A stretch of DNA of 64,000 bases from the NCBI GenBank assembly GCA_963402885.1, contig OY727094.1, positions 20,338,501-20,402,500 of the forward strand. Direction: 5' to 3'. Below, piece by piece: positions 11,261-22,640 of this stretch. A program made the position numbers and the translations under genes. The stretch's first letter is position 1, and the number at the start of each line of letters is the position of its first letter. The notes under the pieces were generated by a model that was given only the letters and a program-made list of their open reading frames with translations, had not been told where the DNA came from and did no database searches. This DNA comes from Antedon bifida (taxonomy: Eukaryota > Echinodermata > Crinoidea > Comatulida > Antedonidae).

Positions 11261-14093
11261 ACAAGGTTTTTCGAAAATCACAAAATGGTCTCAAATATCT
11301 AAAAATGCTATTTGAAGCTATTCTAAGCACTTTGGTGTTTTTATGTTAACAAGTTTTTTCGTGAATCATAAAATGGTCTAAAACGTCTCCAAATGCGTTT
11401 TGAAGCTATTCTAAGCACTTTGGTGTTTTTATGTTAACAAGTTATTTCGAAAATCACAAAATGGTCTAAAACGTATCCAAATGCGATTTGAAGCTATTCT
11501 AAGCACTTTGATGTTTTTATGTTAACAAGTTTTTTTGAAAATCACAAAATGGTCCAAAACGTCTCCAAATGCGATTTGAAGCCATTCACTTTGGTGTTTT
11601 TATGTTAACAAGTTATTTCGAAAATCACAAAATGGTCTAAAATGTCTCCAAATGCGATTTTAAGCTATTCTAAGCACTTTGTTGTTTTTATGTTAACAAG
11701 TTTTTTCGAAAATCACAAAATGGTCTAAAACGTCTCCAAATGCGATTTGAAGCTATTCTAAGCACTTTGGTGTTTTTATGTTAACAAGTTTTTTCGAAAA
11801 TCACAAAATGGTCTAAAATGTCTCCAAATGCGATTTAAAGCTATTCTGTACACTTTGATGTTTTGTGTGAAAAATGTTTGTCGAAATGCTCAAAATGGTC
11901 TAAAACGTTTTTAAATACGATATTAAGCTATTTTGTGCTCTTTGATGTTTTTGTGTGAAAAATTTTTGTCGAAATGCTCAAAATGGTCTAAAACGTTTTT
12001 AAATACGATATTAAGCTATTTTGTGCCCTTTGATGTTTTTGTGTGAAAAGTTTTATCGAAATGCTCAAAATGGTCTAAAACGGTTTCTAATGTGATTTTA
12101 AGCACTTTGATGTTTTTGTGTAACCAAGTTTCATCGAAATCCTCAAAATGGTCTAAAACGTCTCCAAATGCGATTTGAAGCTATTCTAAGCACTTTGGTG
12201 TTTTTATGTTAACAAGTTTTTTCGAAAATCACAAAATGCTCTAAAATGTCTCAAAATGCGATTTGAAGCTATTCTAAGCACTTTGGTGTTTTTATGTTAA
12301 CAAGTTTTTTCGAAAATCACAAAATGGTCTAAAATGTCTCCAAATGCGATTTGAAGCTTTTCTAAGCACTTTGATGTTTTGTGTGAAAAATTTTTGTCGA
12401 AATGCTCGAAATGGTCTAAAACGTTTTTAAATACGATATTAAGCTATTTTGTGCTCTTTGATGTTTTTGTGTAAAAAATGTTTGTCGAAATGCTCAAAAT
12501 GGTCTAAAACGTTTTTAAATACGATATTAAGCTATTTTGTGTCCTTTTATGTATTTGTGTGAAAAGTTTAATCGAAATGCTCAAAATGGTCTAAAACGGT
12601 TTCTAATGTGAATTTAAGCATTTTGATGTTTTTGTGTAACCAAGTTTTTTTGAAAATCACAAAATGGTCTAAAACGTCTCCAAATGCGATTTGAAGCTAT
12701 TCTGTACACTTTGATGTTTTTATGTTAAAAAGTTTTTTCGAAAATCACAAAATGGTCTAAAACGTCTCCAAATGCGATTTGAAGCTATTCTTAGCACTTT
12801 GGTGTTTTTATGTTAACAAGTTTTTCGAAAATCACAAAATGGTCTAAAACGTCTCCAAATGCGATTTGAAGCTATTCTAAGCACTTTGATGTTTTTATGT
12901 TAACAAGTTTTTCGAAAATCACAAAATGGTCTAAAACGTCTCCAAATGCGATTTGAAGCTATTCTAAGCACTTTGGTGTTTTTATGTTAACAAGGTTTTT
13001 CGAAAATCATAAAATGGTCTAAAATGTCTAAAAATGCGATTTGAAGCTATTCTAAGCACTTTGGTGTTTTTATGTTAACTAGTTTTTTCAAAAATCACAA
13101 AATGGTCTAAAACGTCTCCAAATGCGATTTGAAGCTATTCTAAGCACTTTGGTGTTTTTATGTTAACAAGTTTTTTCGAAAATCACAAAATGGTCTAAAA
13201 TGTCTCCAAATGCGATTTGAAGCTATTCTGTACACTTTGGTGTTTTTATGTTAACAAGTTTTTTCGAAAATCACAAAATGGTCTAAAACGTCTCCAAATG
13301 CGATTTGAAGCTATTCTAAGCACTTTGGTGTTTTTATGTTAACAAGGTTTTTCGAAAATCACAAAATGGTCTAAAATGACTAAAAATGCGATTTGAAGCT
13401 ATTCTAAGCACTTTGGTGTTTTTATGTTAACAAGTTTTTTCAAAAAACACAAAATGGTCTAAAACGTCTCCAAATGCGATTTGAAGCTATTCTAAGCACT
13501 TTGATGTTTTTATGTTAACAAGTTTTTTCGAAAATCACAAAATGGTCTAAAACGTCTCCAAATGCGATTTGAAGCTATTCTATACACTTTGATGTTTTAT
13601 GGTAACAAGTTTTTTCGAAAATCACAAAATGGTCTAAAACGTCTCCAAATGCGATTTGAAGCTATTCTAAGCACTTTGGTGTTTTTATGTTAACAAGTTT
13701 TTTCGAAAATCACAAAATGGTCTAAAATGTCTCCAAATGCGATTTGAAGCTATTCTGTACACTTTGATGTTTTGTGTGAAAAGTTTTGTCGAAATGCTCA
13801 AAATGGTCTAAAACGGTTTTTAATGTGATTTTAAGCACTTTGATGTTTTTGTGTAACCAAGTTTCATCGAAATCCTCAAAATGATCTAAAACGTCTCCAA
13901 ATTCGATTTGAAGCTATTCTAAGCACTTTGGTGTTTTTATGTTAACAAGTTTTTTCGAAAATCACAAAATGCTCTAAAATGTCTCCAAATGCGATTTGAA
14001 GCTATTCTAAGCACTTTGGTGTTTTTATGTTAACAAGTTTTTTCGAAAATCACAAAATGGTCTAAAACGTCTCCAAATGCGATTTGAAGCTAT

Positions 14094-14117
14094 ACGAATA
14101 CGAATACGAATACGAAT
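14094..14117 (-). repeat. Retroelement 3' tail: four ATTCGT hexamers
   Basis: The plus strand shows ACGAAT four times in a row (24 bp), which is ATTCGT on the element strand. It abuts the satellite at GAAGCTAT. Short tandem 3' tails in place of poly(A) are known from several non-LTR clades. The AT that follows in the target equals the first two bases of a further hexamer, so the junction has about 2 nt of microhomology. Confidence 0.88.
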
Positions 14118-14122
14118 AGAAC

Positions 14123-14128
14123 TTTATT
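14123..14128 (-). promoter_or_regulatory. AATAAA polyadenylation-type signal of the retroelement
   Basis: The plus strand reads TTTATT, so AATAAA on the minus strand, six bases before the hexamer tail. Its place near the end of the 3' UTR fits a 3'-end signal, but in an element with a short-repeat tail it may be incidental. Confidence 0.45.
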
Positions 14129-14441
14129 GCAATCAAACGAAAGATTGAAGTTTAACAAAAGCGTTTCACTCAAAAAAATAAAATGCAATATACAAATATA
14201 AAAGACATTCAGAAATGTAGAACATACAATCAAAAAATTAAAACAAAATTACAATTAAAAATCACTTATTATAAAAACAATAAATATAAAATACAAATTG
14301 TTAAAGACATAGGCCTGCAGGATAAAAATTTAAAAGTATTAAAAATGTTTACAAATTTAAAAAATGTTTAAAACTTCAAAAATGTTCAATAATATTTACA
14401 CACAAAGGTACGGAAAGTCGCGGAAACATAACACAAAATGT

Positions 14442-14939
14442 TTACCATTTTTGGAATAATCCGTGATTAATAATAAACGTTTTTGAACGGTTAGTTTTAA
14501 CTCTAGGGATACAGAACTCACGGAGTCTTCTAAGATTATAAGCAGCAGAAGGAGCCTCCGGTAACAAATGATTCAATCTGTGACTGGGGTCTTTGATTTT
14601 AACAAAAAAATCCTTGCACAGTCGAACACGGCGGTCTTCTAAGGTAGAAAAACCAAGGAAGCTGCGGGCATCGGAATAAGTAGCATGCGGAAAAATTAAT
14701 TTAAAGGCCCTTCTCTGAATTTGTTCAAGTTGTTGATTCTGTTGCTTCGTAATATTTGATCCCCAAACTGGGGCCGCATATTCTAATATAGGTCTAATGA
14801 TACTAGTATAAAATTGGACAAGTGCGGGGGCATCCAGGCCTGCCCTCCGCACCTGTTTGAGAAAGTACATTCTAGAATTACATTTACTAATCATTTGATC
14901 AATATGAGGTTGCCATGACAAATTATGAGAAATAATTAA
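14442..14939 (-). pseudogene. Reverse transcriptase C-terminal fragment (165 codons, 5'-truncated)
   Basis: The open frame runs on the minus strand to a TAA at 14444-14442. The open stretch extends 9 bases into the satellite (a GTG at 14948-14946, then two codons, the last spanning the junction), so its first three residues are satellite-derived and not part of the element. Numbering from that GTG, visible motifs are NLSWQPHID (9-17), FYTSIIRPILEYAAPVW (46-62), LEQIQRRAFKLIFP (74-87), LEDRRVRLCKDFF (103-115), HRLNHLLP (123-130), YNLRR (137-141) and TNRSKTFII (152-160). From family knowledge, these belong to the thumb and C-terminal tail that follow the RT palm in CR1/L2-like elements. The catalytic FADD-type motif would lie upstream and is missing, so the fragment cannot polymerise DNA. 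No frameshift or internal stop is seen, which suggests a fairly young insertion. No promoter or start of its own is evident. Confidence 0.88.
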
Positions 14940-16499
14940 TCTAAGCACTTTGGTGTTTTTATGTTAACAAGGTTTTTCGAAAATCACAAAATGGTCTAAA
15001 ACGTCTACAAATGCGATTTGAAGCTATTCTAAGCACTTTGGTGTTTTTATGTTAACATGTTTTTTCGAAAATCACAAAATGGTCTAAAATGTCTCCAAAT
15101 GCGATTTGAAGCTATTCTAAGCACTTTGGTGTTTTTATGTTAACAAGTTTTTTCGAAAATCACAAAATGGTCTAAAACGTTTTTAAATACGATATTAAGC
15201 TATTTTGTGCTCTTTGATGTTTTTGTGTAAAAAATTTTTGTCGAAATGCTCAAAATGGTCTAAAACGTTTTTAAATACGATATTAAGCTATTTTGTGTCC
15301 TTTTATGTTTTTGTGTGAAAAGTTTAATCGAAATGCTCAAAATGGTCTAAAACGGTTTCTAATGTGAATTTAAGCACTTTGATGTTTTTGTGTAACCAAG
15401 TTTTTTTGAAAATCACAAAATGGTCTAAAACGTCTCCAAATGCGATTTGAAGCTATTCTGTACACTTTGATATTTTTATGTTAAAAAGTTTTTTCGAAAT
15501 TCACAAAATGGTCTAAAACGTCTCCAAATGCGATTTGAAGCTATTCTTAGCACTTTGGTGTATAAATGTTTAACAAGTTTTTTGGAAAATCACAAAATGG
15601 TCTAAAACGTCTCCAAATGCGATTTGAAGCTATTTTTAGCACTTTCGTGTTTTTATGTTAACAAGTTTTTCGAAAATCACAAAATGGTCTAAAACGTCTC
15701 CAAATGCGATTTGAAGCTATTCTAAGCACTTTGATGTTTTTATGTTAACAAGTTTTTTCGAACATCACAAAATGGTCTAAAACGTCTCCAAATGCGATTT
15801 GAAGCTATTCTAAGCACTTTGGTGTTTTTATGTTAACAAGTTTTTTCGAAAATCACAAAATGGTCTAAAACGTCTCCAAATGCGATTTGAAGCTATTCTA
15901 AGCACTTTGGTGTTTTTATGTTAACAAGTTTTTTCGAAAATCACAAAATGGTCTAAAATGTCTTCAAATGCGATTTGAAGCTATTCTGTACACTTTGATG
16001 TTTTGTGTGAAAAGTTTTGTCGAAATGTTCAAAATGGTCTAAAACGGTTTCTAATGTGATTTTAAGCACTTTGATGTTTTTGTGTAACCAAGTTTCATCG
16101 AAATCCTCAAAATGGTCTAAAACGTCTCCATAGGCGATTTGAAGCTATTCTAAGCACTTTGGTGTTTTTATGTTTACAAGTTTTTTCGAAAATCACAAAA
16201 TGCTCTAAAATGTCTCAAAATGCGATTTGAAGCTATTCTAAGCACTTTGGTGTTTTTATGTTAACAAGTTTTTTCGTGAATCATAAAATGGTCTAAAACG
16301 TCTCCAAATGCGTTTTGAAGCTATTCTAAGCACTTTGGTGTTTTTATGTTAACAAGTTATTTCGAAAATCACAAAATGGTCTAAAACGTATCCAAATGCG
16401 ATTTGAAGCTATTCTAAGCACTTTGGTGTTTTTATGTTAACAAGTTTTTTTGAAAATCACAAAATGGTCCAAAACGTCTCCAAATGCGATTTGAAGCCA

Positions 16500-18500
16500 T
16501 TCTAAGCACTTTGTTGTTTTTATGTTAACAAGTTTTTTCGAAAATCACAAAATGGTCTAAAACGTCTCCAAATGCGATTTGAAGCTATTCTAAGCACTTT
16601 GGTGTTTTTATGTTAACAAGTTTTTTCGAAAATCACAAAATGGTCTAAAATGTCTCCAAATGCGATTTAAAGCTATTCTGTACACTTTGATGTTTTGTGT
16701 GAAAAATGTTTGTCGAAATGCTCAAAATGGTCTAAAACGTTTTTAAATACGATATTAAGCTATTTTGTGTTCTTTGATGTTTTTGTGTGAAAAATTTTTG
16801 TCGAAATGCTCAAAATGGTCTAAAACGTTTTTAAATACGATATTAAGCTATTTTGTGCCCTTTGATGTTTTTGTGTGAAAAGTTTTATCGAAATGCTCAA
16901 AATGGTCTAAAACGGTTTCTAATGTGATTTTAAGCACTTTGATGTTTTTGTGTAACCAAGTTTCATCGAAATCCTCAAAATGGTCTAAAACGTCTCCAAA
17001 TGCGATTTGAAGCTATTCTAAGCACTTTGGTGTTTTTATGTTAACAAGTTTTTTCGAAAATCACAAAATGCTCTAAAATGTCTCAAAATGCGATTTGAAG
17101 CTATTCTAAGCACTTTGGTGTTTTTATGTTAACAAGTTTTTTCGAAAATCACAAAATGGTCTAAAATGTCTCCAAATGCGATTTGAAGCTTTTCTAAGCA
17201 CTTTGATGTTTTGTGTGAAAAATTTTTGGCGAAATGCTCGAAATGGTCTAAAACGTTTTTAAATACGATATTAAGCTATTTTGTGCTCTTTGATGTTTTT
17301 GTGTAAAAAATGTTTGTCGAAATGCTCAAAATGGTCTAAAACGTTTTTAAATACGATATTAAGCTATTTTGTGTCCTTTTATGTATTTGTGTGAAAAGTT
17401 TAATCGAAATGCTCAAAATGGTCTAAAACGGTTTCTAATGTGAATTTAAGCATTTTGATGTTTTTGTGTAACCAAGTTTTTTTGAAAATCACAAAATGGT
17501 CTAAAACGTCTCCAAATGCGATTTGAAGCTATTCTGTACACTTTGATGTTTTTATGTTAAAAAGTTTTTTCGAAAATCACAAAATGGTCTAAAACGTCTC
17601 CAAATGCGATTTGAAGCTATTCTTAGCACTTTGGTGTTTTTATGTTAACAAGTTTTTCGAAAATCACAAAATGGTCTAAAACGTCTCCAAATGCGATTTG
17701 AAGCTATTCTAAGCACTTTGATGTTTTTATGTTAACAAGTTTTTCGAAAATCACAAAATGGTCTAAAACGTCTCCAAATGCGATTTGAAGCTATTCTAAG
17801 CACTTTGGTGTTTTTATGTTAACTAGTTTTTTCAAAAATCACAAAATGGTCTAAAACGTCTCCAAATGCGATTTGAAGCTATTCTAAGCACTTTGGTGTT
17901 TTTATGTTAACATATTTTTTCAAAAATCACAAAATGGTCTAAAATGTCTCCAAATGCGATTTGAAGCTATTCTAAGCACTTTGGTGTTTTTATGTTAACA
18001 AGTTTTTTCGAAAATCACAAAATGGTCTAAAATGTCTCCAAATCCGATTTGAAGCTATTCTGTACACTTTAGTGTTTTTATGTTAACAAGTTTTTTCGAA
18101 AATCACAAAATGGTCTAAAACGTCTCCAAATGCGATTTGAAGCTATTCTAAGCACTTTGGTGTTTTTATGTTAACAAGGTTTTTCGAAAATCACAAAATG
18201 GTCTAAAATGACTAAAAATGCGATTTGAAGCTATTCTAAGCACTTTGGTGTTTTTATGTTAACAAGTTTTTTCAAAAATCACAAAATGGTCTAAAACGTC
18301 TCCAAATGCGATTTGAAGCTATTCTAAGCACTTTGATGTTTTTATGTTAACAAGTTTTTTCGAAAATCACAAATTGGTCTAAAACGTCTCCAAATGCGAT
18401 TTGAAGCTATTCTATACACTTTGATGTTTTTATGTTAACAAGTTTTTCGAAAATCACAAAATGGTCTAAAACGTCTCCAAATGCGATTTGAAGCTATTCT
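16500..18500. repeat. 2-kb segmental copy (partner at about 22670-24670)
   Basis: This matches about 22670-24670 at offset 6172, checked at GTGTTCTTTG (16769 and 22941) and the paired change TTTGGCGAAATGCTCGAAATGG (17228 and 23400). One AAGGTTTTTCG monomer near 24000 has no counterpart near 17820, a whole-monomer length difference, so the offset shifts by 88 further right. Confidence 0.75.
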
Positions 18501-19552
18501 AAGCACTTTGGTGTTTTTATGTTAACAAGGTTTTTCGAAAATCATAAAATGGTCTAAAATGTCTAAAAATGCGATTTGAAGCTATTCTAAGCACTTTGGT
18601 GTTTTTATGTTAACTAGTTTTTTCAAAAATCACAAAATGGTCTAAAACGTCTCCAAATGCGATTTGAAGCTATTCTAAGCACTTTGGTGTTTTTATGTTA
18701 ACATATTTTTTCGAAAATCACAAAATGGTCTAAAATGTCTCCAAATGCGATTTGAAGCTATTCTAAGCACTTTGGTGTTTTTATGTTAACAAGTTTTTTC
18801 GAAAATCACAAAATGGTCTAAAATGTCTCCAAATGCGATTTGAAGCTATTCTGTACACTTTGGTGTTTCTATGTTAACAAGGTTTTTCGAAAATCACAAA
18901 ATGGTCTAAAATGACTAAAAATGCGATTTGAAGCTATTCTAAGCACTTTGGTGTTTTTATGTTAACAAGTTTTTTCAAAAATCACAAAATGGTCTAAAAC
19001 GTCTCCAAATGCGATTTGAAGCTATTCTAAGCACTTTGATGTTTTTATGTTAACAAGTTTTTTCGAAAATCACAAAATGGTCTAAAACGTCTCCAAATGC
19101 GATTTGAAGCTATTCTATACACTTTGATGTTTTATGGTAACAAGTTTTTTCGAAAATCACAAAATGGTCTAAAACGTCTCCAAATGCGATTTGAAGCTAT
19201 TCTAAGCACTTTGGTGTTTTTATGTTAACATGTTTTTTCGAAAATCACAAAATGGTCTAAAATGTCTCCAAATGCGATTTGAAGCTATTCTAAGCACTTT
19301 GGTGTTTTTATGTTAACAAGTTTTTTCGAAAATCACAAAATGGTCTAAAACGTCTCCAAATGCGATTTGAAGCTATTCTTAGCACTTTGGTGTATAAATG
19401 TTTAACAAGTTTTTTGGAAAATCACAAAATGGTCTAAAACGTCTCCAAATGCGATTTGAAGCTATTTTTAGCACTTTCGTGTTTTTATGTTAACAAGTTT
19501 TTCGAAAATCACAAAATGGTCTAAAACGTCTCCAAATGCGATTTGAAGCTAT

Positions 19553-22500
19553 TCTAAGCACTTTGATGTTTTTATGTTAACAAGTTTTTTCGAACATCAC
19601 AAAATGGTCTAAAACGTCTCCAAATGCGATTTGAAGCTATTCTAAGCACTTTGGTGTTTTTATGTTAACAAGTTTTTTCGAAAATCACAAAATGGTCTAA
19701 AACGTCTCCAAATGCGATTTGAAGCTATTCTAAGCACTTTGGTGTTTTTATGTTAACAAGTTTTTTCGAAAATCACAAAATGGTCTAAAATGTCTCCAAA
19801 TGCGATTTGAAGCTATTCTGTACACTTTGATGTTTTGTGTGAAAAGTTTTGTCGAAATGTTCAAAATGGTCTAAAACGGTTTCTAATGTGATTTTAAGCA
19901 CTTTGATGTTTTTGTGTAACCAAGTTTCATCGAAATCCTCAAAATGGTCTAAAACGTCTCCAAATGCGATTTGAAGCTATTCTAAGCACTTTGGTGTTTT
20001 TATGTTAACAAGTTTTTTCGAAAATCACAAAATGCTCTAAAATGTCTCAAAATGCGATTTGAAGCTATTCTAAGCACTTTGGTGTTTTTATGTTAACAAG
20101 TTTTTTCGTGAATCATAAAATGGTCTAAAACGTCTCCAAATGCGTTTTGAAGCTATTCTAAGCACTTTGGTGTTTTTATGTTAACAAGTTATTTCGAAAA
20201 TCACAAAATGGTCTAAAACGTATCCAAATGCGATTTGAAGCTATTCTAAGCACTTTGGTGTTTTTATGTTAACAAGTTTTTTTGAAAATCACAAAATGGT
20301 CCAAAACCTCTCCAAATGCGATTTGAAGCCATTCTAAGCACTTTGGTGTTTTTATGTTAACAAGTTATTTCGAAAATCACAAAATGGTCTAAAATGTCTC
20401 CAAATGCGATTTGAAGCTATTCTAAGCACTTTGTTGTTTTTATGTTAACAAGTTTTTTCGAAAATCACAAAATGGTCTAAAACGTCTCCAAATGCGATTT
20501 GAAGCTATTCTAAGCACTTTGGTGTTTTTATGTTAACAAGTTTTTTCGAAAATCACAAAATGGTCTAAAATGTCTCCAAATGCGATTTAAAGCTATTCTG
20601 TACACTTTGATGTTTTGTGTGAAAAATGTTTGTCGAAATGCTCAAAATGGTCTAAAACGTTTTTAAATACGATATTAAGCTATTTTGTGCTCTTTGATGT
20701 TTTTGTGTGAAAAATTTTTGTCGAAATGCTCAAAATGGTCTAAAACGTTTTTAAATACGATATTAAGCTATTTTGTGCCCTTTGATGTTTTTGTGTGAAA
20801 AGTTTTATCGAAATGCTCAAAATGGTCTAAAACGGTTTCTAATGTGATTTTAAGCACTTTGATGTTTTTGTGTAACCAAGTTTCATCGAAAATCACAAAA
20901 TGGTCTAAAATGTCTCCAAATGCGATTTGAAGCTATTCTAAGCACTTTGGTGTTTTTTTGTTATGTTAACATTCGAAAATCACAAAAAGGTCTAAAACGT
21001 CTCCAAATGCGATTTGAAGCTATTCTAAGCACTTTGGTGTTTTTATGTTAACAAGTTTTTTCGAAAATCACAAAATGGTCTAAAACGTCTCCAAATGCGA
21101 TTTGAAGCTATTCTAAGCACTTTGGTGTTTTTATGTTAACAAGGTTTTTCGAAAATCATAAAATGGTCTAAAATGTCTAAAAATGCGATTTGAAGCTATT
21201 CTAAGCACTTTGGTGTTTTTATGTTAACTAGTTTTTTCAAAAATCACAAAATGGTCTAAAACGTCTCCAAATGCGATTTGAAGCTATTCTAAGCACTTTG
21301 GTGTTTTTATGTTAACATATTTTTTCGAAAATCACAAAATGGTCTAAAATGTCTCCAAATGCGATTTGAAGCTATTCTAAGCACTTTGGTGTTTTTATGT
21401 TAACAAGTTTTTTCGAAAATCACAAAATGGTCTAAAATGTCTCCAAATGCGATTTGAAGCTATTCTGTACACTTTGGTGTTTTTATGTTAACAAGTTTTT
21501 TCGAAAATCACAAAATGGTCTAAAACGTCTCCAAATGCGATTTGAAGCTATTATAAGCACTTTGGTGTTTTTATGTTAACAAGGTTTTTCGAAAATCACA
21601 AAATGGTCTAAAATGACTAAAAATGCGATTTGAAGCTATTCTAAGCACTTTGGTGTTTTTATGTTAACAAGTTTTTTCAAAAATCACAAAATGGTCTAAA
21701 ACGTCTCCAAATGCGATTTGAAGCTATTCTAAGCACTTTGATGTTTTTATGTTAACAAGTTTTTTTGAAAATCACAAAATGGTCTAAAACGTCTCCAAAT
21801 GCGATTTGAAGCTATTCTAAGCACTTCGGTGTTTTTATGTTAACATATTTTTTCGAAAATCACAAAATGGTCTAAAATGTCTCCAAATGCGATTTGAAGC
21901 TATTCTGTACACTTTGATGTTTTGTGTGAAAATTTTTTGTCGAAATGCTCAAAATGGTCTAAAACGGTTTCTAATGTGATTTTAAGCATTTTGATATTTT
22001 TGTGTAACCAAGTTTTTTTGAAAATCACAAAATGGTCTAAAACGTCTCCAAATGCGATTTGAAGCAATTCTAAGCACTTTGGTGTTTTTATGTTAACAAG
22101 TTTTTTCGAAAATCACAAAATGGTCTAAAATGTCTCCAAATGCGATTTGAAGCTATTCTGTACACTTTGATGTTTTGTGTGAAAAGTTTTGTCGAAATGT
22201 TCAAAATGGTCTAAAACGGTTTCTAATGTGATTTTAAGCACTTTGATGTTTTTGTGTAACCAAGTTTCATCGAAATCCTCAAAATGGTCTAAAACGTCTC
22301 CAAATGCGATTTGAAGCTATTCTAAGCACTTTGGTGTTTTTATGTTAGCAAGTTTTTTCGAAAATCACAAAATGCTCTAAAATGTCTCCAAATGCGATTT
22401 GAAGCTATTCTAAGCACTTTGGTGTTTTTATGTTAACAAGTTTTTTCGAAAATCACAAAATGGTCTAAAACGTCTCCAAATGCGATTTGAAGCTATTCTA

Positions 22501-22640
22501 AGCACTTTGGTGTTTTTATGTTAACAAGTTTTTTCGAAAATCACAAAATGGTCTAAAACGTCTCCAAATGCGATTTGAAGCTATTCTAAGCACTTTGGTG
22601 TTTTTATGTTAACAAGTTTTTTCGAAAATCACAAAATGGT
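19553..22640. repeat. 3.1-kb segmental copy (partner at 25801-28888)
   Basis: This matches 25801-28888 at offset 6248. Markers are TTCGAACATC (19593 and 25841 at the AACATC), the odd TTTTTTTGTTATGTTAACATTCG (20961 and 27209 at TTATG) and TGTTAGCAAG (22343 and 28591). The right end is set by GGTCC in this copy near 22640. Confidence 0.9.

Larger units (their letters stand above)
1..14093. repeat. 88-bp satellite array, left arm
   Basis: This is a continuous head-to-tail tandem repeat with a monomer of 88 bp, measured directly from the spacing of the GTTAAC and CAAAATGG motifs (for example 517 to 605, and 541 to 629). All monomers run in the same direction. The class A consensus has 28 G/C in 88 positions, about 32%. 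It carries one GTTAAC and one TTCGAA palindrome, and three CpG sites. The array enters from outside the left edge and stops at the retrotransposon junction after GAAGCTAT. No gene is present: every monomer contains several TAA triplets and 88 is one more than a multiple of 3, so each stop rotates through all frames within three monomers. Function is not deducible; satellites of this sort are typical of heterochromatin. Confidence 0.98.
14094..14441 (-). other. Retroelement 3' UTR
   Basis: This is the A+T-rich sequence between the ORF stop and the 3' end of the element on the minus strand. It holds an AATAAA near its end and then the hexamer tail. The plus strand of this stretch is A-rich and gives a 62-codon open frame at 14183-14371 that looks like low-complexity noise (Lys, Asn and Ile dominate). 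No other signal was seen. Confidence 0.8.
14094..14939 (-). mobile_element. 5'-truncated non-LTR retrotransposon (CR1/L2-like), 846 bp
   Basis: This is the only non-satellite DNA in the window. Read on the minus strand it contains the C-terminal 165 codons of a reverse-transcriptase ORF ending at 14442, a 3' UTR, an AATAAA at 14128-14123, and a terminal run of four ATTCGT hexamers ending at 14094. The endonuclease domain, the RT palm with its catalytic motifs and any ORF1 are absent. Severe 5' truncation is usual for elements copied by target-primed reverse transcription. Comparison with the empty site at 581/582 fixes the borders to the base and shows no target-site duplication and no target deletion. 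The clade is judged from the protein style (CR1/L2 group, possibly Crack or Daphne) and from the short tandem tail instead of poly(A). It is inert: it encodes no complete protein. Confidence 0.9.
13513..15730. repeat. Segmental copy carrying the retroelement insertion
   Basis: This is the partner of 1-1370, interrupted by the retrotransposon at 14094-14939. The satellite phase is unbroken across the insert. A further partial copy at about 25390-25800 matches its left part at offset 11883, then switches near 25800-25815 to sequence matching 15720 onward at offset 10080. Confidence 0.88.

Noticed and set aside
1..14093. CRISPR-like regularly spaced repeats
   Set aside because: The units are contiguous 88-bp monomers with no unique spacers, no leader and no cas genes.
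14183..14371. 62-codon open frame on the plus strand
   Set aside because: It lies in the A-rich antisense of the retroelement 3' UTR, is dominated by Lys, Asn, Ile and Thr as expected from low-complexity A+T-rich DNA, and shows no recognisable motif.
14094..14939. Target-site duplication around the retroelement
   Set aside because: Comparison with the empty site at 581/582 shows each flanking base once; only about 2 nt of possible microhomology is seen at the 3' end.
14940..14948. GTG-started satellite/retroelement fusion protein
   Set aside because: The first three codons of the minus-strand frame come from satellite DNA read by chance. The frame is open by accident of the junction and is not evidence for a gene start.
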